Below are positions 1-7,297 of a stretch of DNA of 14,447 bases, piece by piece. The position numbers and the translations under genes were made by a program. The stretch is from an uncultured Collinsella sp. (GTDB lineage Bacteria > Actinomycetota > Coriobacteriia > Coriobacteriales > Coriobacteriaceae), in contig CAKUGA010000033.1 of NCBI GenBank assembly GCA_934654515.1, positions 1 through 14,447 on the forward strand, in the 5' to 3' direction. Position 1 is the first letter of the stretch; the number at the start of each line of letters is the position of its first letter. The notes under the pieces are model-generated. The model saw nothing but the letters and a program-made list of their open reading frames with translations, was not told where the DNA came from and ran no database searches.

Positions 1-1682
1 CGCTCGCCATCATCCGCGCCGTCTTTGCCAAGGGCTACGTCAAGAACAAGGTCATGGAGTTCGTGGGCCCCGGCATCTCGAGCATGACGACCGACTACCG
101 CAACGGCGTCGACGTCATGACCACCGAGACCACCTGCCTTTCCTCCATCTGGGCAACCGACGAGGACACGCACGCGTTTTTGACCATGCACGGTCGCGGC
201 GACGACTACCGCGAGCTCAAGCCCGCCGATGTCGCCTACTACGACGGCTGCGTCGAGGTCGATCTGTCGAGCATCAAGCCCATGATCGCCCTGCCGTTCC
301 ATCCTTCCAACGGCTTTGAGATCGATGAGCTCAACGAGAACCTCGAGGACATCCTGCACGAGGTGGAGCTCGAGGCTGCCAAGATCGGCGAGGGCAAGAC
401 GCACTTTAGCCTGCTCGACAAGGTCGTCGACGGCAAGCTGCACGTGCAGCAGGGCGTTATCGCCGGCTGCTCGGGCGGCAACTACGACTCCGTGGTCCAG
501 GCTGCCCGCGTGCTCAAGGGCGCCAACACCGGCTGCGGCGAGTTCTCGCTGTCGGTCTATCCCACGAGCCAGCCCGTGGCGCTCGAACTTACGCGCCGTG
601 GCTATATCTACGACCTTATGGAGGCCGGCGCGATCGTGCGCACGGCATTCTGCGGCCCGTGCTTTGGTGCCGGCGACACGCCTGCCAACAACGGCCTGTC
701 CATCCGCCACACCACGCGCAACTTCCCCAACCGCGAGGGTTCCAAGCCGGGCAATGGCCAGCTGAGCGCCGTGGCCCTGATGGATGCCCGCTCCATTGCG
801 GCGACGGCTGCTAACGGCGGCGTCCTGACGCCGGCGACCGACCTGCCCGAGGAGACTTGGGACGAGGCCTGCGAGTACACCTTTGACGACGCGCCGTACA
901 AAAAGCGCGTGTACTGGGGCTTTGGCAAGGCGGAGCCGGCCGATGAGCTGGTCGAGGGCCCCAACATCAAGCCGTGGCCCGCGATGGAGCCCCTCGGCGA
1001 CGACATCCTTCTCAAGGTGTGCTCCAAGATCATGGACCCGGTCACCACGACTGACGAGCTGATCCCATCGGGCGAGACGAGCTCCTTCCGCTCCAACCCG
1101 CTGGGCCTGGCCGAGTTTACGCTGAGCCGTCGCGATCCTGCCTATGTGGGTCGCTCCAAGGAGGTCGACGCCGTGGAGAAGCGCCGCGTGGCCGGCGAGG
1201 CCGCGGGCGACCTGGCGGCACTCGATGCCGAGCTTGCCGGTGTGTTCGAGGCACTGGCCGGCGTGGGTGTCGCGGCCGATGCCAAGGCGACCGAGTACGG
1301 CTCCATGCTCTATGCCAAGAAGCCCGGTGACGGTTCCGCCCGCGAGCAGGCCGCGAGCTGCCAGCGCGTAATTGGCGGCCTGGCCAACATCGTCCACGAG
1401 TACGCCACCAAGCGCTATCGCTCAAACGTCATGAACTGGGGCATGGTGCCCTTCCAGATGGAGGCCGAGCCCAACTTTGAGGTGGGCGACTACGTCTTTG
1501 TGCCGGGCATCCGTGCCGCGCTCGATGGCGACCTCAAGAACATCGCCGCCTACGTGGTGCGCGCCGATGGTGCGGTCGAGCAGATTGAGCTCTACATTGC
1601 CGATATGACGGCCGAGGAGCGCGCCATCGTCAAGGCCGGCTGCCTCATCAACTACAACAAGTTCAAGACCGCTGCCGAGTAA
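1..1682 (+). CDS. Aconitase-superfamily hydratase (YbhJ-like), C-terminal part, 5' truncated by window
   Basis: The reading frame is open from base 3 with no stop, so the gene begins outside the window; the ATG at 54 is internal. About 559 residues are present and YbhJ-type hydratases are about 750 residues, so most of the protein is here. Counting from the ATG at 54, the three expected [4Fe-4S] ligands of aconitases are visible: Cys139 in GCSGGNYD, and Cys200 and Cys203 in CGPC. The segments [24 protein letters not shown] and the C-terminal swivel-like domain fit the family. Family knowledge suggests a cytoplasmic hydro-lyase using an Fe-S cluster as Lewis acid. The substrate is not known, and the sequence is not close to the citrate aconitases AcnA/AcnB. 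It ends in TAA at 1680-1682. No partner gene is visible. Superfamily membership is secure; the exact substrate is open. Confidence 0.85.
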   Translation, partial: LAIIRAVFAKGYVKNKVMEFVGPGISSMTTDYRNGVDVMTTETTCLSSIWATDEDTHAFLTMHGRGDDYRELKPADVAYYDGCVEVDLSSIKPMIALPFHPSNGFEIDELNENLEDILHEVELEAAKIGEGKTHFSLLDKVVDGKLHVQQGVIAGCSGGNYDSVVQAARVLKGANTGCGEFSLSVYPTSQPVALELTRRGYIYDLMEAGAIVRTAFCGPCFGAGDTPANNGLSIRHTTRNFPNREGSKPGNGQLSAVALMDARSIAATAANGGVLTPATDLPEETWDEACEYTFDDAPYKKRVYWGFGKAEPADELVEGPNIKPWPAMEPLGDDILLKVCSKIMDPVTTTDELIPSGETSSFRSNPLGLAEFTLSRRDPAYVGRSKEVDAVEKRRVAGEAAGDLAALDAELAGVFEALAGVGVAADAKATEYGSMLYAKKPGDGSAREQAASCQRVIGGLANIVHEYATKRYRSNVMNWGMVPFQMEAEPNFEVGDYVFVPGIRAALDGDLKNIAAYVVRADGAVEQIELYIADMTAEERAIVKAGCLINYNKFKTAAE

Positions 1683-1693
1683 CTCTGCTGTAC

Positions 1694-1765
1694 GCCCCGG
1701 ACACACCTTTCCCTCGTGCTCACGCGCTTCGCGAGGGTCGCCCGAGGGAAAGGTGTGTCCGGGGC
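1694..1765. repeat. Perfect 23-bp inverted repeat with 26-nt spacer
   Basis: The arms at 1694-1716 and 1743-1765 are exact reverse complements, starting GCCCCGGACACACC. The spacer contains CGAGGG (1732-1737), a second copy of the right-arm start, so the left-arm end CCCTCG could pair with either. No T-run follows on either strand, so it is not a classical intrinsic terminator. It lies just after the stop of the hydratase gene. It is probably a dispersed intergenic palindrome or a transcription-stopping hairpin between convergent genes. Confidence 0.75.
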
Positions 1766-1816
1766 TACCGCGACGTTCTCGTTGGGTCTTGAGGGACGCT
1801 AAAAATAGACTTGCTT

Positions 1817-1848
1817 GATGCCGCCTCTTTTATTGGGGCGGCATCTTT
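1817..1848 (+). terminator. Probable intrinsic terminator of the hydratase gene
   Basis: An 11-bp stem (1817-1827 with 1835-1845, one G-T pair) closes a T-rich 7-nt loop and is followed by TTTGT. The U-tract is short, so termination may be only moderate. It lies 135 bases past the hydratase stop. Confidence 0.55.
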
Positions 1849-1854
1849 GTCGAA

Positions 1855-1891
1855 AACCACCACATTGGGGACAGGCACCTTTGTGGTGGTT
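1855..1891. repeat. Satellite hairpin, forward orientation (GGGGACAGGCACC type)
   Basis: The arms AACCACCACA (1855-1864) and TGTGGTGGTT (1882-1891) enclose TTGGGGACAGGCACCTT. Its core reappears as the reverse complement at 2136-2170 and 3771-3805, so this is a repeated element and not a chance hairpin. It stands immediately before the first triple-hairpin array. Confidence 0.7.
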
Positions 1892-1898
1892 CAGGTTG

Positions 1899-2115
1899 TC
1901 TCGATCTGTAACACCTGAGTTGCTAAAAGCGGGCCTGGTGTTACAGATTGAGATTTTCGGCTGGGGTGCCCGCGGTTTGTCTCGATCTGTAACAGGTAGA
2001 CCCTTATTTGCCGAGTAGTTGTTACAGATTTAGATAAACGGAAGCTGCTGAACATTTCATCTCGATCTGTAACATCTAGGACTAAAAATGACCTCTAGAT
2101 GTTACAGATCGAGAT
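1899..2115. repeat. Triple-hairpin array, copy 1 (units U1-U2-U3)
   Basis: There are three successive inverted repeats, all with the left arm TCTCGATCTGTAACA. U1 has arms 1899-1915 and 1937-1953 (17 bp, one G-T pair). U2 has core arms 1980-1994 and 2020-2034 (15 bp with one mismatch and one G-T). U3 has arms 2059-2079 and 2095-2115 (21 bp, perfect). Loops are 15-25 nt and differ between units. The same three units recur in the same order at 3816-4031, with U2 nearly identical between copies. No open frame of interest and no transposase lies inside. Function is unknown. Possible roles are a mobile non-coding element, an array of protein-binding dyads, or an RNA folding into three stem-loops. 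Confidence 0.85.
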
Positions 2116-2135
2116 TGTTGAGAGCCGGAGCCGAA

Positions 2136-2170
2136 ACCATCACAAAGGTGCCTGTCCCCTTTGTGGTGGT
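2136..2170. repeat. Satellite hairpin, reverse orientation
   Basis: The arms ACCATCACAAAG (2136-2147) and CTTTGTGGTGGT (2159-2170) pair over 12 bp with one G-T. The loop region reads GTGCCTGTCCC, which is the reverse complement of the core in the hairpin at 1855-1891. Together these two satellite hairpins frame array copy 1 like terminal inverted repeats. Confidence 0.7.
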
Positions 2171-2223
2171 GGGGGTGGGCTTGATGTTGTTGTAATCGTT
2201 GAGCGGCATTTTAATGGACGGCC

Positions 2224-2892
2224 CTATAGGATTTCATCCTGGCTGGCGGGTTTGGTTGTTTTGGGAATGCCGAGCTTGGATGAGACGAAATCGTCAACAT
2301 TGCCTTTGATTCCATCTTTGGTGTAGACGGTGACCATATAGGTGCTGTGTCCGAATTCGCTCTTGTCGCGTATTGCCCAGGCCTGCCAGTAGGCGGCCCT
2401 GCCTCGCCCTTCTATTTTTCCGATACGGTGGAGTTCTGTTCGCTTCAACTTCTGGTCGTTGTCGATGAATCGGCCTACCTCCTCGGTGAGCCCACACTGT
2501 TCGAGCAGCTTGTCGAGGACTTGGTTCATGTGGTGCTCGCTGGCGTTTGGCGCGTAGTCGTAAGCGAGAGCAATGGAGGCAAGGGACTGGTCGTAGAGCA
2601 GACAGTTCGCCGCCGGAGGTTCAAGGCAGAAATAGGGGGAGCATCCGTCGATCTGATCGAGCAGTGGCAACTTTGACTGCCACATTCCGGTGGGAATTGC
2701 ATCTTCGTAGAACACACCGCGGCAGACAAAGGAAAGCGAGGTGGCACGTGAGCCGGCGTCGATCATCCCGCAAAGATCGAAGGGCGAGGCGATACCAAGG
2801 GAAAAGGGCGCAACGACGATAAGGACGAGCATCAAGATGGGCACGGTGAGAATGGCGATGGCTTTACGGCCAGTGGAACGAGACGGCTTCAT
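2224..2892 (-). CDS. Hypothetical membrane-anchored, cysteine-rich exported protein (222 aa)
   Basis: The start was set at the ATG complementary to 2890-2892 because AAGGAG stands six bases upstream of it; a longer in-frame extension to 2958 has no such site. A basic N-terminus (KPSRSTGRK) precedes one hydrophobic segment at about residues 11-35. The remainder is therefore probably outside the membrane. It carries six cysteines (first at 41, others in VCRG, GCSPYFC, ANC and EQCG), which would suit disulfides. I recognise no family or catalytic motif. It is divergent from the gene at 3091 and both lie between the two copies of the triple-hairpin array. GC content is lower than in the flanking housekeeping genes, which hints at acquisition. 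The coding call is supported by the ribosome site and anchor; function is unknown. Confidence 0.7.
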   Translation of the reverse strand: MKPSRSTGRKAIAILTVPILMLVLIVVAPFSLGIASPFDLCGMIDAGSRATSLSFVCRGVFYEDAIPTGMWQSKLPLLDQIDGCSPYFCLEPPAANCLLYDQSLASIALAYDYAPNASEHHMNQVLDKLLEQCGLTEEVGRFIDNDQKLKRTELHRIGKIEGRGRAAYWQAWAIRDKSEFGHSTYMVTVYTKDGIKGNVDDFVSSKLGIPKTTKPASQDEIL

Positions 2893-3063
2893 ATTCGCTC
2901 CTTGAGACGAAGGGCTGTCAAGGACGAGACGATAGAAATGAATATCCTCGGATAACAATTCAATTCTAACCCCATAACGATCAAGAACAACAATATCGAA
3001 TTCGTTGGGGTGGACTCTATTTCCTGAATACTGTCTGTAAACGGTATCATTAGCTCAACAGAC
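2893..3063. promoter_or_regulatory. AT-rich divergent intergenic region with a weak plus-strand promoter candidate
   Basis: This 170-base gap separates two divergent genes and must hold both promoters. For the plus strand, TTCCTG (3021-3026) and TATCAT (3045-3050), 18 bases apart, are a weak -35/-10 candidate. No convincing minus-strand pair was found. Confidence 0.3.
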
Positions 3064-3090
3064 ATGGGCCAGTTTGTGGGGTGTTTTGCT

Positions 3091-3762
3091 GTGAGACGTT
3101 CTACCCGTATTGGATTGATTGCCTTGGCGCTGGTAGCTACTGCAATTGGCGTGTGCGTTGTTGGCATGGCGTTTCTGCCCGCTGCGGTGACGGAACCGGT
3201 GGTCAAGCCTGTGACTCAATCTGTCGAACTTCTGACTGGCGACGATAAGCCTGAGACCATTACCGTTGATTTTGATGAGCAGCCGGCGGTGCTAGGGATT
3301 AGCAATTATCCGCTCATTCAGCTTGGGGCCATGCGCTATACCATGGACGTGAGCCTAATCAGCAAAGCAACCGAGCTGCTCAAGGGCAAAACCTTTAAGC
3401 GTTGGTACGGATATGCGTCCTATCAAGCAAAAGCGAACGACATGGTTGGCGGATGTCACTCTTCCATCGAGCTGGACACTGCGAACGGCGCCAAGCTATG
3501 TGATGTCTCGTACGATCCGGGTTACGAGGGCAATGAGGGTCCGGGCATCTATATCATGGACGGCGATGCGGCCTATGTCATGGAGGGCGACCAGACCGAG
3601 CTCAACGATTTTATGGGCCAGTGTATCCAAGATGCCTATAAACAGACCTGCTTGCCCAACCCGCAGACTGCACGCGATAGTGGGTCTGCCCGTACATGGC
3701 TGTTCGAGGATGAGATGCCCTGGAGCGGCGAGTCGGGAAGTGCAGAGCCGGAGAAAGAGTAG
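3091..3762 (+). CDS. Hypothetical membrane-anchored exported protein (about 223 aa)
   Basis: I prefer the GTG at 3091, which has GGGG about nine bases upstream and gives a normal signal anchor beginning RRSTRIGLIALALVA. The in-frame ATG at 3064 has no visible ribosome site but cannot be excluded. One hydrophobic segment spans about residues 6-30. The outside part has four cysteines (GGCHSS, KLCDVS, GQCIQ, QTCLP), an acidic middle, and a charged C-terminus ending EPEKE. It has the same general plan as its divergent neighbour (short basic start, one anchor, about 190 external residues with cysteines). I see no clear sequence similarity between them. No family is recognised. The codon pattern is less GC-biased than in clpB downstream, in keeping with an accessory gene. 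A role at the cell envelope is inferred only from the anchor. Confidence 0.65.
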   Translation: MRRSTRIGLIALALVATAIGVCVVGMAFLPAAVTEPVVKPVTQSVELLTGDDKPETITVDFDEQPAVLGISNYPLIQLGAMRYTMDVSLISKATELLKGKTFKRWYGYASYQAKANDMVGGCHSSIELDTANGAKLCDVSYDPGYEGNEGPGIYIMDGDAAYVMEGDQTELNDFMGQCIQDAYKQTCLPNPQTARDSGSARTWLFEDEMPWSGESGSAEPEKE

Positions 3763-3770
3763 AGAACGCG

Positions 3771-3805
3771 ACTACCACAAAGGTGCCCGTCCCCTTTGTA
3801 GTGGT
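3771..3805. repeat. Satellite hairpin preceding array copy 2
   Basis: The arms 3771-3782 and 3794-3805 pair at 11 of 12 positions. The loop reads GTGCCCGTCCC, the same orientation as the hairpin at 2136-2170. The two orphan membrane genes are thus bracketed by this satellite hairpin as a direct repeat about 1.6 kb apart. Confidence 0.65.
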
Positions 3806-3815
3806 TCTCGGTTTG

Positions 3816-4031
3816 TCTCGATCTGTAACATCTTGGCCGCTAAAAGTGGGCTTGGTGTTACAGATTTAGATTATCGGTTCAGGCATCTTCCGTTTGTCTC
3901 GATCTGTAACAGGTGGACCCTTATTTGCCGAGTAGTTGTTACAGATTTAGATAAACGGGCGCCGCTGAGCATTTCATCTCGATCTGTAACATCTGAACCC
4001 AAAAACGGCCGCAAGATGTTACAGATCGAGA
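3816..4031. repeat. Triple-hairpin array, copy 2 (units U1-U2-U3)
   Basis: U1 has arms 3816-3830 and 3856-3870. U2 has arms 3897-3911 and 3937-3951, and its stem can be extended outward by CCGTTTG with AAACGG. U3 has arms 3977-3994 and 4014-4031 (18 bp, perfect). Order, spacing and the shared stem core match the array at 1899-2115. The U2 loop is almost unchanged, while U1 and U3 loops differ. No satellite hairpin follows; the sequence runs on into the clpB leader. Together with 3771-3805 and the clpB leader this explains the 447-base gap without genes. Confidence 0.85.
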
Positions 4032-4097
4032 CGGTTGGTCGTCGGGGTCGCGGCGGGCCGATATCTCAGTGCCTTATCCTTCAATCACTCAGAAAAT

Positions 4098-4129
4098 CTT
4101 ATATATAGAGACTTAGATTTGTGTATAAG
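4098..4129 (+). promoter_or_regulatory. Candidate clpB promoter with imperfect dyad
   Basis: CTTATATA (4098-4105) and TGTATAAG (4122-4129) form an imperfect dyad. The second arm contains TGTGTATAAG, which looks like an extended -10 box. No consensus -35 lies at the usual distance. I found no CIRCE, CtsR or HAIR (HspR) site, so the heat-shock control of this clpB is not evident. Confidence 0.35.
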
Positions 4130-4170
4130 ATCGCGCAAAGCTGGCAACAATACTTCTCGAACAACGTGAA

Positions 4171-4204
4171 GCCGCCCCGTAGGGTGGCCGCCCCAAGAGA
4201 GGTG
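4171..4204 (+). promoter_or_regulatory. Leader hairpin and ribosome site of clpB
   Basis: GCCGCCC (4171-4177) pairs with GGGTGGC (4182-4188) around a 4-nt loop, seven pairs with one G-T. It is followed by the ribosome site AGAGGTG (4198-4204), five bases before the ATG. The hairpin does not cover the ribosome site, so a translational role is only a possibility. Confidence 0.4.
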
Positions 4205-4209
4205 ATTCC

Positions 4210-6837
4210 ATGAGAATCGATAAGCTAGCAATGACGTCGCGCGAGGCGCTGCAGACCGCCATGAGCACGGCCGCCGACGCGCAGGCCGGCGCGGTGGAGC
4301 CGATTCACCTGCTGTCCGCCCTGCTCGGTGCCGGTGAGCGCAACATTTCCGTGATCATCGAGCGCATTGGAGCCGATCCGGCACAGCTCGCACGCTCCAC
4401 GCAGGATGCCATCGACCACGCGCCCAAGGTTTCGGGCGAGGGCCAGCAGATGGGTCTTTCCAACGAGCTCGTCCGCGTCATCGAGAAGGCCGAGAAAAAG
4501 GCCACCAAGATGGGCGACAGCTTTGTGGTGACCGAGCATCTGCTCATGGCGCTTGCCGAGGACAAGGGCGAGGCGGGCCGCGTGCTGCGCGACGCCGGCG
4601 TTACCAAGGAGCGCATCGAGCAGGTCTACGAGGAGCTGCGCGGCGATGACCGCGTGACGTCTGCCGAGGACAAGACGCAGTTTGAGGCGCTGGAGCAGTA
4701 CGGCCGCAACATCTGCGACCTTGCTCGCGCCGGCAAGCTCGACCCGGTCATCGGCCGTACCGACGAGATCCGTCGCACCATCCAGGTCCTGTCCCGCCGC
4801 ACCAAGAACAACCCCGTGCTCATCGGCGAGCCGGGCGTCGGCAAGACAGCCATCGTCGAGGGCATCGCTCAGCGTATCGTGGCCGGCGACGTGCCGAGCA
4901 CCCTGCGCGACCGCGACCTCATCGAGCTCGACATGAGCGCACTGGTCGCCGGCGCCAAGTATCGCGGTGAGTTCGAGGACCGCTTGAAGGCAGTGCTCAA
5001 GGAAGTGCAAAAGTCTGAGGGCAAGGTCATCCTGTTCATCGATGAGCTCCACACCATTGTGGGCGCGGGTGCCACCGAGGGCTCCATGGACGCCGGCAAC
5101 ATCCTCAAGCCGGCGCTCGCCCGTGGCGACCTGCACGCGATCGGAGCGACCACGCTCGACGAGTATCGCAAGTACATCGAGAAAGACGCGGCGCTCGCAC
5201 GCCGTTTCCAGACAGTCATGGTTTCCGAGTCTACCGTCGAGGACACCATCTCGATCCTGCGTGGCCTCAAGGAGAAGTACGAGATCTTCCACGGCGTGCA
5301 TATCACCGATAGCGCGCTCGTGGCCGCCGCCGACCTCTCCGATCGCTACATCGCCGACCGCTTCCTGCCCGACAAGGCCATCGACCTGGTCGATGAGGCG
5401 GCAAGCCGCCTGCGCATGGAGCTCGACAGCATGCCGGTCGAGATCGACGCCACCACGCGTCAGCTCACCCAGCTGCAAATCGAGGAGCAGGCGCTCATGA
5501 AGGAGACCGACGACGCCTCCAAGGAGCGTCTGGAGGCCCTGCGCCAGGAGATTGCTGAGGTCCAGGAAAAGCTCGGCGTGCAAAAGGCCGGCTGGCTCAA
5601 CCAAAAGAACGCCATCGACCATGTGCAGGAGCTCAAGGGGCAGCTCGACGAGGCCAAGAGCGAGGAGGAGCGCGCGACGCGCAATGGCGATCTGGGCCGT
5701 GCGTCCGAGCTGCGCTACGCTGTGATTCCGGGTCTGCAGCAGCAGATTCAGGAGTCCGAGGCCGCGCTCGAGGCGCAGAAGGAGCAGAATGGCGAAGGCC
5801 TCAACGAGCAGGTGACCTCCGATGAGATCGCCGAGGTCGTGAGCGCTTGGACCGGCGTTCCCGTGTCCAAGATGATGCAGGGCGAGCTCGACAAGCTCAA
5901 GGGCCTGGAGGGTGAGCTGCATAAGCGCGTCATCGGTCAGGACGAGGCCGTCTCCGCTGTCGCGGCGGCCGTGCGCCGCAGCCGCGCGGGTCTCTCCGAT
6001 CCGGACAAGCCCATCGGCAGCTTCTTCTTCCTGGGTCCCACCGGCGTGGGCAAGACCGAGCTCGCCAAGGCGCTGGCCGAGTGCCTGTTCGACGACGAGC
6101 GCGCGCTCGTGCGTATCGACATGTCCGAGTACATGGAAAAATTCAGTGTCCAACGTCTGATCGGTGCGCCCCCGGGATACGTGGGCTACGACGAGGGCGG
6201 CCAGCTCACCGAGGCCGTGCGCCGTCGTCCGTACTCCGTGATCTTGCTCGACGAGATGGAGAAGGCTCATCCGGACGTCTTCAACGTGCTGCTGCAGGTG
6301 CTTGACGACGGTCGTCTGACCGACGGCCAGGGTCGCCAGGTGTCCTTCAAGAACACGATCATCATCATGACGTCTAACGTGGGCTCCAAGGCTATCGCCG
6401 AGCTTTCCGGCAAGGACGAGGAGGGGATGCGCCATCAGGTCGACGCGGCCATGGCTCAGACCTTCCGCCCCGAGTTCCTCAACCGTATCGACGATATCGT
6501 GGTGTTCCATCCGCTCGGCATGGCGCAGATCGAGAAGATCGTCGACATCCAGCTTGCCGACGTCCGCGCACGCCTGGCTAAGGAGCGCATGACGCTTGCC
6601 ATCACCCCGGCGGCCAAGCAGATGCTCGCCGTGGGCGGCCTGGACCCCGTGTTCGGTGCCCGTCCGCTCAAGCGTCTGGTGCAGCGTGAGGTCGTGGATG
6701 CCATTGCTGCCGCTATCATCGACGGCACGGTGCGCGAGGGCGATCAGGTGACGGTCGACGTCGACAAGGACGGCGGCTTTACCGTCGTGTGCGATAACAC
6801 GCCGTCTGCCACCTACGAGGTGCCCGACGCCGAGTAG
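4210..6837 (+). CDS. clpB: ATP-dependent disaggregase ClpB (Hsp100), 875 aa
   Basis: ClpB is a cytoplasmic hexameric AAA+ chaperone that threads aggregated proteins through its pore with DnaK help. The order of domains is complete. A Clp N-domain spans about residues 1-150. AAA module 1 has Walker A GEPGVGKT (Lys212) and Walker B LFIDE (Glu279). The coiled-coil middle domain lies at about 400-540 and is rich in Glu, Gln and Lys; it separates ClpB from ClpA and ClpC. AAA module 2 has Walker A GPTGVGKT (Lys615), Walker B LLDE (Glu682) and the pore motif GYVGY. A C-terminal domain follows. The length is normal for the family. No ClpP-docking IGF/IGL loop was noticed, as expected for ClpB. The ATG at 4210 is preceded by AGAGGTG. 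It is transcribed alone, with its own terminator at 6889-6918. Confidence 0.97.
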   Translation: MRIDKLAMTSREALQTAMSTAADAQAGAVEPIHLLSALLGAGERNISVIIERIGADPAQLARSTQDAIDHAPKVSGEGQQMGLSNELVRVIEKAEKKATKMGDSFVVTEHLLMALAEDKGEAGRVLRDAGVTKERIEQVYEELRGDDRVTSAEDKTQFEALEQYGRNICDLARAGKLDPVIGRTDEIRRTIQVLSRRTKNNPVLIGEPGVGKTAIVEGIAQRIVAGDVPSTLRDRDLIELDMSALVAGAKYRGEFEDRLKAVLKEVQKSEGKVILFIDELHTIVGAGATEGSMDAGNILKPALARGDLHAIGATTLDEYRKYIEKDAALARRFQTVMVSESTVEDTISILRGLKEKYEIFHGVHITDSALVAAADLSDRYIADRFLPDKAIDLVDEAASRLRMELDSMPVEIDATTRQLTQLQIEEQALMKETDDASKERLEALRQEIAEVQEKLGVQKAGWLNQKNAIDHVQELKGQLDEAKSEEERATRNGDLGRASELRYAVIPGLQQQIQESEAALEAQKEQNGEGLNEQVTSDEIAEVVSAWTGVPVSKMMQGELDKLKGLEGELHKRVIGQDEAVSAVAAAVRRSRAGLSDPDKPIGSFFFLGPTGVGKTELAKALAECLFDDERALVRIDMSEYMEKFSVQRLIGAPPGYVGYDEGGQLTEAVRRRPYSVILLDEMEKAHPDVFNVLLQVLDDGRLTDGQGRQVSFKNTIIIMTSNVGSKAIAELSGKDEEGMRHQVDAAMAQTFRPEFLNRIDDIVVFHPLGMAQIEKIVDIQLADVRARLAKERMTLAITPAAKQMLAVGGLDPVFGARPLKRLVQREVVDAIAAAIIDGTVREGDQVTVDVDKDGGFTVVCDNTPSATYEVPDAE

Positions 6838-6888
6838 ATTGTTGGGCCGTGCCTTAAAATCTACTGGCAGTCTCTAAACGCCAAGGGC

Positions 6889-6918
6889 GGCGGATCCAAT
6901 TGGGTCCGCCGTCCTTTT
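6889..6918 (+). terminator. Intrinsic terminator of clpB
   Basis: GGCGGATCC (6889-6897) pairs with GGGTCCGCC (6902-6910) around the tetraloop AATT, nine pairs with one G-T. It is followed by GTCC and a run of five T. It starts 51 bases after the clpB stop. Confidence 0.88.
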
Positions 6919-6971
6919 TCGTGCGACAATCGATGGTGTTGAACGTGAGTACATGGCAAGGAGCTATGCAG

Positions 6972-7166
6972 ATGACAGACAAGAACAAGACGAACACGCC
7001 GGCGACCGATGCCGCACCTGCCGCACCCAAGCCTGCGCCTAAGCCGGCACCCAAGCCGCGCGACCCCTACATCCGCGCCGAGAACGAGGACGATGACGGC
7101 TACGATCCCTACAGCGATCGCCGCCCCGAGCGCGAGCCGCTGTTCGAAGCCGACCCGTGGCGCTGA
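6972..7166 (+). CDS. Small proline/lysine and acidic-rich protein of unknown function (64 aa)
   Basis: The start was set at the ATG at 6972 because AAGGAG (6958-6963) lies eight bases upstream. The ATG at 6966 is too close to that site, and an in-frame ATG at 6900 overlaps the clpB terminator. The protein has three parts. The first is a polar start rich in Thr and Asn. The second is a Pro-Ala-Lys repeat (PKPAPKPAPKPR), which is probably extended. The third is a charged C-terminal part with DDDGYDPYSDRR, ending FEADPWR. There is no membrane segment and no cysteine. The aromatic, charged tail may be a short interaction peptide. It follows the clpB terminator, so it is probably transcribed separately. 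No family is recognised. The ribosome site and codon bias support a real gene. Confidence 0.65.
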   Translation: MTDKNKTNTPATDAAPAAPKPAPKPAPKPRDPYIRAENEDDDGYDPYSDRRPEREPLFEADPWR

Positions 7167-7191
7167 GTGCCACCCAAAAGGCCACTAATAA

Positions 7192-7256
7192 GTTGCGGTG
7201 AAATAGGGACTGTTTTGTGGTTTGACCAGCAAAAACAGTCCCTATTTCACCGCAAC
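7192..7256. repeat. Perfect 25-bp inverted repeat between convergent genes
   Basis: The arms 7192-7216 and 7232-7256 are exact reverse complements, beginning GTTGCGGTGAAATAGGGAC. The 15-nt spacer contains TGGT-TTG-ACCA, so the hairpin can continue to its tip. It sits between the stops of the convergent genes at 7166 and 7298. It may serve as a bidirectional transcription stop, although the T-rich segments lie inside the stem and not after it. It resembles the palindrome at 1694-1765 in size and placement but not in sequence. Confidence 0.75.
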
Positions 7257-7297
7257 TGCGTTAGGGATGTGGGTGTTGGGCGGCTGTCTTCGGCCGG

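Noticed and set aside
2941..2970. GGATAACAATT resembling part of the lac operator
   Set aside because: It is only a half-site-length match in an AT-rich region, with no LacI-type regulator or second arm; chance similarity is more likely.
1899..4031. Hairpin arrays as a CRISPR array
   Set aside because: The repeated parts are the two arms of each hairpin, not spaced direct repeats of constant length. There are only three units per set, the spacers are not of uniform size, and there are no cas genes.
1899..4031. Hairpin units as integron attC sites
   Set aside because: The stem ends lack the GTTRRRY core and the extrahelical-base pattern of attC, and no integron integrase is in the window.
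4225..6510. 761-residue open frame antisense to clpB
   Set aside because: It mirrors the clpB codons, is Leu/His/Asp-rich without domains, and has no ribosome site.
6900..6971. Upstream extension of the small gene at 6972
   Set aside because: The extension would start inside the clpB terminator. AAGGAG is placed correctly only for the ATG at 6972.
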